DNA of 5,150 bases from Thermogutta sp. (lineage in GTDB: Bacteria; Planctomycetota; Planctomycetia; Pirellulales; Thermoguttaceae), in assembly GCF_014359955.1 (NCBI RefSeq), contig NZ_JACIYL010000273.1, positions 1 to 5,150 of the forward strand, read 5' to 3'. The position numbers were made by a program, and so were the translations under genes. The notes beneath the pieces are model-generated. The model was not told the DNA's origin, did no database searches, and was given only the letters and a program-made list of their open reading frames with translations. Below, one piece after another: positions 1 through 5,150 of this stretch. The first letter of the stretch is position 1; every line of letters starts with the position of its first letter.

Positions 1-2
1 TG

Positions 3-698
3 GGCCCCGAGGGACTCCTTCTGAAGTATCGCAAGGTGCATCCCTGGATTCCCTGGGAACTCCATACCAGCCCCCATGATCTTCCCGACTACCAGGAACC
101 TCTCTTTCCGGTAGCCCAGACGGAGATTGGCTCCATTGGCGTGGCCATCTGTTACGACTGGCTGTTCCCGGAGGCCATTCGCCAGCTTGCCCTCCAAGGA
201 GCCGAAGTGTTGCTGCGAGTCTCAGCCTACATGGACCCGTGGGGAACCGCCTCGCCGATGGAATGGTGGACGCTTGTCAACCGGGTACGGGCCATCGAAA
301 ACCTGGCCTACGTGGTGGCCTGCAATCAGGGGGCTTCCCTGCGGAACTACCCACCCTTTAGCTGGCCGGGCGGGAGCATGATCGTGGACTACGACGGGCG
401 AATCGTCGTCCAGGCGGAGCCCGGCACAGGCGAAAAGATCGTCGTCGGACCGGTGGATGTCGCTGCTGTTCGTGAGGAGCGCGATCGCCGATTGGGACAT
501 CACATGCTGGCCCACCTCCGCACCGAGGCTTATTCCGGTTACCGAACTCCCATCTACCCGCAGGCCGCCACCCCTGCTCCACCGACTACTGACGAGGTGA
601 CGAATCGGATCAAAGTTGGCCGGGTCCGCTGGCGTCAAGCATCTCAACAAATAAAAAATCACAGAGGAACGACATGTGAGAACGAGGGCCACACGTGA
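3..698 (+). CDS. Nitrilase-superfamily amidase (aliphatic amidase/formamidase-like), 5' partial
   Basis: This is the C-terminal 231 residues of a carbon-nitrogen hydrolase; the N-terminus, with the first catalytic Glu, lies left of the window. The reading frame is open from base 3. Seen: YRKVHPW, whose Lys (codon 33-35) is the catalytic Lys of the family. A Glu eight residues later (codon 57-59) matches the extra active-site Glu of AmiE-type amidases. The nucleophile Cys is in GVAICYDW (codon 150-152), followed by FPEAIRQLALQGAEVLLR. The later HHMLAHLRTEAYSGY resembles the AmiE C-terminal region. Family members hydrolyse amides or nitriles to acid plus ammonia in the cytoplasm; the substrate here cannot be told. 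A tail of about 40 polar residues follows the conserved core. The stop codon overlaps the next gene's GTG start. Superfamily is secure; the AmiE-like subgroup is moderately supported. Confidence 0.88.
   Translation, partial: GPEGLLLKYRKVHPWIPWELHTSPHDLPDYQEPLFPVAQTEIGSIGVAICYDWLFPEAIRQLALQGAEVLLRVSAYMDPWGTASPMEWWTLVNRVRAIENLAYVVACNQGASLRNYPPFSWPGGSMIVDYDGRIVVQAEPGTGEKIVVGPVDVAAVREERDRRLGHHMLAHLRTEAYSGYRTPIYPQAATPAPPTTDEVTNRIKVGRVRWRQASQQIKNHRGTTCENEGHT
663..679 (+). other. Shine-Dalgarno plus ATG-TGA start-stop codon pair
   Basis: AGAGGA (663-668) sits five bases before an ATG (674-676) that is followed at once by TGA (677-679). The ATG is in frame with the GTG start at 695, seven codons downstream. 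A GTG at 676 could use the same Shine-Dalgarno but opens a different frame. Either this is chance within the 3' end of the amidase gene, the remnant of an older start with a nonsense second codon, or a regulatory minimal ORF. Only the arrangement itself is seen. Confidence 0.4.
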
Positions 699-1513
699 GG
701 AGCACCCCATCGCGAAAACCGGTCAATTTTTGGCGGGTACCTGCCAAGAAGCAAGAAATCTCCCCTCAATCTGCTGCCGGCCGCGGCAAGACAGCCAGAA
801 AACGATTGCTTGCCGATCTGTTGCTCGCCGGGGTGTGCTTCGCTTTTGTGTTTGCCATCTTCTTCTGGCGTCCGTGGGGCCAGCGGGATCCCACCACGCA
901 TCCAGCGGTCGGAAAGCCAGCCGACTTCGTCCAGGTGTATGCGCTGGACGACCTCGTCAATCCGGGCCGGGGCGTTGAAATGCCGGTCCCCCAGGCCATT
1001 TCTCCCGTCACACTGGACTCGCTTCGCGACCATGTCACCGTGGCCGTGTTTTGGGGTCCCTGGGTTCCTACCAGTGAAGAAGCAGTCTCCCGTCTGGCGG
1101 CCGTGCTCCCGGTGACCACGCGAAAGGATTTTCGTTTTGTGGCCATTGCCTGCCCCCCACCTCCCGACCGCAACCTGCCTGAAGACTTTTTGGTTTGGAC
1201 GCAAACCGCCTGGCGGGAACTGCATCTGCCCACGCCGTGTTATGTCGATCTGGAACGAACGAGCCAGTACCGATTCCTGCTTCTTGCCCAGCCTGAGGCG
1301 TCTGACGTGGCTAGACTTGCGCCCCTGCCGATTCCCGCAATTGTTCTCATCGATCGAAACGGGATCATTCGCGCAGCATGGTCGGGATGGCTTCCGGGAT
1401 ACGATCGCCAGGTGAGTCAAATGGTGGACCAACTTTTGGGACCACCGGTCAGAAAAACACCCGGCTCGACTCACGACGCCCAGCCCCCAGGGTCATTTCC
1501 TGAATCACGATGA
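695..1513 (+). CDS. Membrane-anchored thioredoxin-like (TlpA/redoxin-type) protein lacking the CxxC cysteines
   Basis: A 272-residue protein with a basic N-terminal cytoplasmic segment (about 1-38), one membrane helix (about 39-58, LLADLLLAGVCFAFVFAIFF) and a domain predicted to lie outside the membrane. The domain reads as a thioredoxin fold: VTVAVFWGPWVPTSEEA (114-130) aligns with the usual FWATWCGPCREE, and PIPAIVLIDRNGIIRAAWSG (212-231) matches the cis-Pro strand and following hairpin (cis-Pro P214). The CxxC is replaced by V-P-T-S, so ordinary disulfide exchange is not expected; the remaining cysteines (48, 153, 182) do not form a CxxC. Start: GTG at 695, with GAGGG at 684-688 upstream; an in-frame TGA at 677 excludes a longer form. 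It overlaps the amidase stop as GTGA, suggesting translational coupling. Its role is unknown; binding, scaffolding or redox-independent function is possible. Confidence 0.75.
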   Translation: MRSTPSRKPVNFWRVPAKKQEISPQSAAGRGKTARKRLLADLLLAGVCFAFVFAIFFWRPWGQRDPTTHPAVGKPADFVQVYALDDLVNPGRGVEMPVPQAISPVTLDSLRDHVTVAVFWGPWVPTSEEAVSRLAAVLPVTTRKDFRFVAIACPPPPDRNLPEDFLVWTQTAWRELHLPTPCYVDLERTSQYRFLLLAQPEASDVARLAPLPIPAIVLIDRNGIIRAAWSGWLPGYDRQVSQMVDQLLGPPVRKTPGSTHDAQPPGSFPESR

Positions 1514-2296
1514 ATCGCCATCAAAGAGTGTGCCCGATTCGGTTACAGGCTCGATGCAGCGTGGTCCCTCATGGCGAGTTGAATTCACGTAGGAAGAGAC
1601 GGCCACGGCCTCCATTTCGTGCGCGGGGTACGGCCGAATCCATTCCCGGAGCTTGTCAAACTGGATGATGGCGGGGTTCAACCACAAATCATAGGCCTCC
1701 GGCGGCAAGATGAGAGGCATCCGATTGTGGAACTTCGCCACCAGCGGATTGGGTTCCACCGTGAGGACGGTGCATGTCTCCAGAATCTCGCCGGTGGGAC
1801 TGTGCCACTGATCCCAGAGCCCAGCCAGGGCAAACAATCGATCACCTCGGAGGCGAATAAAATAAGGCTGCTTTCCTTTAGGGGATGCCTTCCACTCATA
1901 GAATCCATCTGCCGGAACGAGACACCGGCGGTACCGGGCGGCAGTTCGGAACGCAGGCTTTGTGCCGACGGTTTCCGCCCGAGCGTTGATCAGTCGGTTA
2001 CCCACGGCAGGGTCTTCCGCCCAGTGCGGCACCAGGCCCCATTTGACCCACGCCCATTCCAGCCTGACAGCAGGCTCCACATCGCCGCTACCGGCGTGCG
2101 TTATCTGTTTTCGGAAGTCCGTATTTGTCTCGGCAATCGGCTCTCCCGCATCGGAGTCGGCCCGCTGGGCCCGGACAACTCCAACCATTTGCCCCGGACC
2201 AATGTTATACCGGGGTGAAAAATCGGGAACCTGAAGCAGGCGAAAATGGCTTGCCACCTCTTCCGGTGTCGCACGCAACGTGAATCGACCGCACAT
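1505..2296 (-). CDS. yedK: SRAP-domain abasic-site processing protein (YedK/HMCES family)
   Basis: A 263-residue SOS response-associated peptidase (SRAP) protein. The family covalently traps abasic sites in single-stranded DNA through a thiazolidine bond to Cys2, protecting them during replication. Seen: the N-terminus MCGRFTL with Cys2 after the initiator Met, RYNIGPGQ (29-36, Asn31), WGLVPHWA (86-93), INARAETV (103-110, Glu108), RRCLVPADGFYEWK (123-136), LVAKFHNRMPLIL (185-197, His190) and VNSTRHEGPRCIEPV (237-251). Asn31, Glu108 and His190 correspond to the active-site Asn37, Glu105 and His160 of E. coli YedK. The start is fixed by the need for Met-Cys; AGGA lies about eight bases upstream on this strand. 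A polar stretch (about 44-78) between NIGPGQ and the WGLVP motif is longer than in compact family members. Its 3' end overlaps the converging thioredoxin-like gene by 9 bases. No clear LexA box was seen upstream. Confidence 0.95.
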   Translation of the reverse strand: MCGRFTLRATPEEVASHFRLLQVPDFSPRYNIGPGQMVGVVRAQRADSDAGEPIAETNTDFRKQITHAGSGDVEPAVRLEWAWVKWGLVPHWAEDPAVGNRLINARAETVGTKPAFRTAARYRRCLVPADGFYEWKASPKGKQPYFIRLRGDRLFALAGLWDQWHSPTGEILETCTVLTVEPNPLVAKFHNRMPLILPPEAYDLWLNPAIIQFDKLREWIRPYPAHEMEAVAVSSYVNSTRHEGPRCIEPVTESGTLFDGDSS

Positions 2297-2479
2297 CGGG
2301 CTGTCCTATCAACTGCTTTAATCCCATTGGCTTTCCCATGAACAACCTATTCTATTGACCGTCCTCGCGGAAAACGAACAGGTCATACGGAGCCGGGTGG
2401 AAAAAACGCCCAAAACGTGATAAAAAAGCATCACTTGTTCGCTGTCGTCCTATATGAACCGTTGACCGAGGAGGGACCT
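2297..2479. promoter_or_regulatory. Divergent intergenic region between SRAP gene and methyltransferase genes
   Basis: These 183 bases separate two divergent genes and so must hold promoters for both directions. The region is more AT-rich than its flanks. Candidate elements are weak: TTGACC at 2355-2360 reads like a -35 on the plus strand but has no good -10 at normal spacing. On the minus strand, TAGAAT (around 2349-2354) resembles a -10 without a convincing -35. No riboswitch (cobalamin or SAM type), hairpin terminator or clear operator was recognised. Confidence 0.4.
2470..2475 (+). promoter_or_regulatory. Ribosome binding site fixing the methyltransferase start
   Basis: GGAGGG lies four bases before the ATG at 2480. 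It favours that start over the in-frame GTG at 2417, which would add 21 residues unlike the family N-terminus and has no comparable site upstream. Confidence 0.8.
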
Positions 2480-3352
2480 ATGGCCATTCCGGGGCTTACG
2501 ATCATCGGGGAATCCATTAACGACTCTGTGCCTTCCACGAAGGCACTTTTCGACGCCGGAGATCTTGACGGGATTGTGGCTCTCGCCAAAAGTCAGGTCG
2601 AGGGGGGAGCCGCCTATATCGATGTCAACATCGGCTCCCGAAGCCCTGACCTGATGGCTGAAGTGGTCCGCCGTATTCAGGAAGCCATCGACAAGCCACT
2701 TTCCATCGACACTCCCGATCCTCAGATCGCCCGGGCAGGATTGGAAGCCTATTCGGTCGAACGCGCGGGTGGCGCCAAACCGATTCTCAATTCGATCACC
2801 GTTTCCCGCGAGGAAATGTGGAAACTTTACGAAATCCGGCCGTTCAAGCCCATTTTGCTGGCCACCGAAGTTCTGCTCGATGGTCGCCCGCAACCCGCAC
2901 GCACGGATGAACAAACCTACGAAGCAGCCAAGTATCTCGTGAATCTCGCTCGAAAGTATTGCCCGGGTATCAAAAATGATGATTTGATTATCGATCCCGG
3001 TATCGTGCCCATTGCCAGTGATACTGAAGGAAATCTCAAACGGCTGTTGGGTGCGATGAAGCGCATTCACGAAGATCCCGACCTGGCAGGCGTGCATATG
3101 TCGGTCGGTCTGAGCAACTTCACCGTCATGCTTCCATCCAAGCGAAAAGATGGTTCTCCGGTGAAGAGTGCCCTCGAGTCGGCCTTTCTTACCCGGGCCT
3201 TGCCGCTGGGTTTGGACATGATCATCGGCTCGGTCAAACGAAAATACGAACTGCTTCCGGAAGACCACCCGGCCATGCAGTGTCTGGAAGCGGTGCTCCA
3301 GGCCGAAGGCTTCGATGCGATCATGGCGGTACGAAAATTCTATGCGGAATAA
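2480..3352 (+). CDS. Pterin-binding (methyltetrahydrofolate-type) corrinoid methyltransferase
   Basis: A 290-residue TIM-barrel protein of the pterin-binding family, which includes AcsE, MtgA/MtvA-like enzymes, the folate module of MetH and dihydropteroate synthase. AcsE-type members move a methyl group between methyltetrahydrofolate and the cobalt of a corrinoid protein. Seen: ITIIGE-like start TIIGESIND (7-15), AAYIDVNIGS (44-53), SIDTPD (75-80, Asp77), ILNSI (102-106, Asn104), LIIDPGIVPI (169-178, Asp172) and VGLSNFTVMLP (209-219, Asn213). These Asp/Asn residues match the pterin-binding and catalytic positions of AcsE (Asp75, Asn96, Asp160, Asn199). Length fits a stand-alone AcsE-type enzyme, and the LSN motif argues against a folate-biosynthesis DHPS. 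The ATG at 2480 is chosen for its strong ribosome site. It is first in an apparent three-gene run with a homocysteine methyltransferase and a UroD-like gene; direction of methyl transfer is unknown. Confidence 0.9.
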   Translation: MAIPGLTIIGESINDSVPSTKALFDAGDLDGIVALAKSQVEGGAAYIDVNIGSRSPDLMAEVVRRIQEAIDKPLSIDTPDPQIARAGLEAYSVERAGGAKPILNSITVSREEMWKLYEIRPFKPILLATEVLLDGRPQPARTDEQTYEAAKYLVNLARKYCPGIKNDDLIIDPGIVPIASDTEGNLKRLLGAMKRIHEDPDLAGVHMSVGLSNFTVMLPSKRKDGSPVKSALESAFLTRALPLGLDMIIGSVKRKYELLPEDHPAMQCLEAVLQAEGFDAIMAVRKFYAE

Positions 3353-3436
3353 ACAGGGGTGGGTGCGTTCTTCACGTGGCGATTTGCAATGTGTGATTCT
3401 TTCAGGAACTAGCTGCCGAGAGACAGAGGGTGCTCG
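3353..3436 (+). other. Short intergenic spacer, no terminator seen
   Basis: These 84 bases separate the two methyltransferase genes. No stem-loop with a T-run was recognised, which is compatible with read-through transcription, though an internal promoter cannot be excluded. A GAGGG ribosome site (about 3426-3430) precedes the next ATG. Confidence 0.4.
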
Positions 3437-4321
3437 ATGTCACACGTCCTGATTCAGCAACTGCTGGAAAAAGCCCCCGTGATTTTGGATGGAGCATGGG
3501 GAACTCAATTGCAAAGCCGCGGGTTGGCGGTCGGTGCTTGCCCCGACGAATGGAATCTCTCGCATCCCGCCGACGTGGAAGCAGTTGCCCGCGCCTATGT
3601 TGAGGCGGGAAGCCAGATCATCCTTACGAACACCTTCGGCGCCAATCCCATCACGCTGGAACGCTATGGCCTTGCTGACAAAACTGTGGCGATTAATCGG
3701 GCAGGTGTTGAAATCTCAAAACGCGCAGCAGCGGGCCAATCGTTTGTGTTCGCCTCCATCGGGCCGACCGGCGTCATGCTCATGATGGGCACCAAGACAC
3801 CGGAAGAACTCCGATCAGCGTTCCTCGTCCAAGCCCAAGCACTAGCCGAGGCGGGGGCAGATGGACTGGTCATCGAAACCATGTCCGATCCTGCCGAGGC
3901 TCTTTTGGCCCTCGAGGCGGCCAAAACCACCGGTTTGCCCGTCGTAGTCTGTATGACGTTCGATTCTGGAAAAAACCGGGACCGAACCATGATGGGAACC
4001 ACGCCCGAGCAAGCGGCTGAGCAACTCTCGGCCGCCGGTGCCGATGTCATTGGTGCCAACTGTGGCGCAGGCCCGGAGAATTATGTCAGTATCTGCCAGC
4101 GATTGAAAGCGGCCACGGACCGCCCCATTTGGATCAAACCCAATGCAGGTTTGCCGGAAATCGTCGATGGTCGAACTGTCTATCGCATTGCCCCTCAGGA
4201 ATTCGCAGAATATGTACCCAAGTTGGTCGAAGCAGGGGCGAGCTTTATTGGGGGGTGCTGCGGAACGACGCCGGACTTTATTAAAGCGATTTGTCAGCTT
4301 CTCAAGAAAAATTCCAACTGA
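3437..4321 (+). CDS. Homocysteine S-methyltransferase, zinc-dependent (MetH N-terminal module/BHMT-like)
   Basis: A 294-residue stand-alone homocysteine-binding domain. The family transfers a methyl group to homocysteine, making methionine, with homocysteine thiolate bound to zinc. Seen: ILDGAWGTQLQSRGL (16-30), the N-terminal glycine-rich strand; LTNTFGANPITLERYG (63-78); ASIGPTG (106-112); VIETMSD (145-151); GANCGAGPE (206-214) with zinc ligand Cys209; and IGGCCGTTPDFI (271-282) with zinc ligands Cys274 and Cys275. All three ligands are present, so it should be active. It corresponds to the first module of MetH, while the preceding gene corresponds to the second. The methyl donor could be a methyl-corrinoid protein, a betaine-type compound or an S-methylated compound; sequence alone does not decide. 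Start ATG has GAGGG about six bases upstream. It lies 84 bases after the pterin methyltransferase and 54 bases before the UroD-like gene. Confidence 0.92.
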   Translation: MSHVLIQQLLEKAPVILDGAWGTQLQSRGLAVGACPDEWNLSHPADVEAVARAYVEAGSQIILTNTFGANPITLERYGLADKTVAINRAGVEISKRAAAGQSFVFASIGPTGVMLMMGTKTPEELRSAFLVQAQALAEAGADGLVIETMSDPAEALLALEAAKTTGLPVVVCMTFDSGKNRDRTMMGTTPEQAAEQLSAAGADVIGANCGAGPENYVSICQRLKAATDRPIWIKPNAGLPEIVDGRTVYRIAPQEFAEYVPKLVEAGASFIGGCCGTTPDFIKAICQLLKKNSN

Positions 4322-4375
4322 GTAATTCCTAGAACCAGATCCAACAGCAAGGGATTCCGACTACCACCTGCAACA

Positions 4376-5150
4376 ATGACCTCGCGCGAACGCGTTCTCC
4401 GTGCACTGTCTCACCAGGGGCCGGATCGGGTGCCCATCGACTTTGGGGCCACACGACAGACCGGTATTGCAGCGGCTGCCTACCACCGTCTCAAAGAGCG
4501 CCTGGGATTGGCTACCCCCACCCGAGTCTATGACGTTTATCAGATGCTGGCCGAAATCGAACGACCGATCCTCGAACGCTTCGGGGTGGATGTCATTGGG
4601 CTTCACAGACGCCGCGTGGCTTTTGGAATTGCCAACGACAACTGGAAGCCCTGGCAACTGTTTGACGGCACGCCGGTTGAGGTGCCAGGCGAGTTTAATC
4701 CCGTCACAGAACCTGATGGTTCACTCACACTGTACGATCAGCAGGGACGACCTATTGCGAAAATGCCCAGGGACGGCTTCTACTTTGATCGACTTGATAA
4801 ATATCCCGGCGCCGCCCATGTGGATCCAGAGACTCTGGATATTCCTCTCCTTACCCAGGAAGAATGTGATGAACTTGGAGCCCAAGCGGAGGCGTTGTAC
4901 CACAACACCGATTTCGCGATCATCGCAGCAATGGGGCCTCCTTTCGAACTTTTCTTTGGGCTCGGAACCGGTGATTTTGCAGCCTGGATGATCACTTTGG
5001 TCAGCGAACCGGATTATGTTCGGGCGTTGTACGAGCGGATTGTCGAAGCCTGGCTCGAGAATTTGCGGCGTTTCCATCAGGCGGTCGGCGATCACGTGCA
5101 CATCATTCAATTCAATGACGACCTGGGAACACAGGACCGGCCGTTTTTAT
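4376..5150 (+). CDS. Uroporphyrinogen decarboxylase-like protein (UroD/MtaA family), 3' partial
   Basis: The frame is open from ATG 4376 to the window edge (258 codons plus one base). Seen: MTSRERVLRALSHQGPDRVPIDFG (1-24), the standard start of UroD-family proteins associated with methyltransferase systems; VYDVYQMLAEIERPILERFGVDVIGL (51-76); AIIAAMGPPFELFFGLG (181-197); EPDYVRALYERI (211-222); and FNDDLGTQ (246-253), typical of this subgroup. The RQAGRY-type motif of true haem-pathway HemE is absent near the N-terminus, so haem synthesis is unlikely. Related proteins (MtaA, MtbA, and demethylase partners) handle methyl groups with corrinoid proteins and use zinc; the C-terminal zinc ligands would lie beyond the window. 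No good ribosome site is placed before the ATG (AAGGG at 4349-4353 is too far), hinting at coupling to the gene 54 bases upstream. Family assignment is firm; substrate is unknown. Confidence 0.87.
   Translation, partial: MTSRERVLRALSHQGPDRVPIDFGATRQTGIAAAAYHRLKERLGLATPTRVYDVYQMLAEIERPILERFGVDVIGLHRRRVAFGIANDNWKPWQLFDGTPVEVPGEFNPVTEPDGSLTLYDQQGRPIAKMPRDGFYFDRLDKYPGAAHVDPETLDIPLLTQEECDELGAQAEALYHNTDFAIIAAMGPPFELFFGLGTGDFAAWMITLVSEPDYVRALYERIVEAWLENLRRFHQAVGDHVHIIQFNDDLGTQDRPFL

Noticed and set aside
676..978. Open frame of 100 codons from GTG 676 using the AGAGGA site
   Set aside because: It lies in another frame over the thioredoxin-like gene, is rich in Arg/Ser/Cys without domain character, and the 695 frame has a membrane helix and recognisable fold.
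1619..2218. Long plus-strand open frame of 199 codons opposite the SRAP gene
   Set aside because: The minus strand encodes a protein with all SRAP motifs; the plus-strand frame is its antisense shadow without domain features.
2297..2420. LexA-type operator upstream of the SRAP gene
   Set aside because: CTGTCCTATCAACTGC matches only one half of CTGT-N8-ACAG, and GAACAACCTATTC does not fit GAAC-N4-GTTC; neither is convincing.
2417..2479. N-terminal extension of the pterin methyltransferase from GTG 2417
   Set aside because: The added 21 residues do not resemble the family start and there is no ribosome site, whereas ATG 2480 has GGAGGG four bases upstream.
4319..4378. Possible stop-codon read-through fusing the homocysteine methyltransferase to the UroD-like protein (same frame, 18 sense codons between)
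   Set aside because: Same frame occurs one time in three by chance, and the UroD-like protein has a normal family N-terminus at its own ATG. No selenocysteine or recoding structure was recognised.
4401..4991. Open frame of 196 codons within the UroD-like region
   Set aside because: It is out of frame with the UroD-like protein, whose frame carries clear family motifs and stays open to the window edge.

Overview
This looks like bacterial chromosome of moderately high GC (roughly 56-57% by eye). Genes are tightly packed and there is no sign of RNA genes, CRISPR, insertion sequences or prophage. Protein style suggests a Planctomycetes-type (Pirellulales-like) or other environmental bacterium, mainly the UroD-like methyltransferase-system protein and the membrane-anchored thioredoxin-like protein. 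This taxonomic guess rests on general resemblance only and is weak.

Left part (1-1513, + strand): the C-terminal 231 residues of a nitrilase-superfamily amidase, cut by the window edge, are followed by a membrane-anchored thioredoxin-like protein. The two overlap by four bases (GTGA), so they are probably co-translated. The thioredoxin-like protein has lost both cysteines of the usual WCxxC site. Middle (1505-2296, - strand): a SRAP/YedK/HMCES-type protein that shields abasic sites in DNA converges on the previous gene, with a 9-base overlap of the 3' ends.

Right part (2297-5150, + strand): a 183-base divergent intergenic region leads into three co-directional genes. They encode a pterin-binding (methyltetrahydrofolate-type) methyltransferase, a zinc-type homocysteine S-methyltransferase and a UroD-like methyltransferase-system protein that runs off the right edge. 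The first two correspond to the two N-terminal modules of cobalamin-dependent methionine synthase (MetH), here as separate polypeptides. A UroD/MtaA-like protein beside them suggests corrinoid-linked one-carbon transfer: a methyl group moving among a donor, a corrinoid protein, tetrahydrofolate and homocysteine. No corrinoid-binding protein or reactivase lies in the window, so this pathway is an inference.

The most interesting points are the split methionine-synthase-like locus, the cysteine-less thioredoxin fold coupled to an amidase, and a well-spaced Shine-Dalgarno/ATG followed immediately by TGA just ahead of the thioredoxin-like gene.
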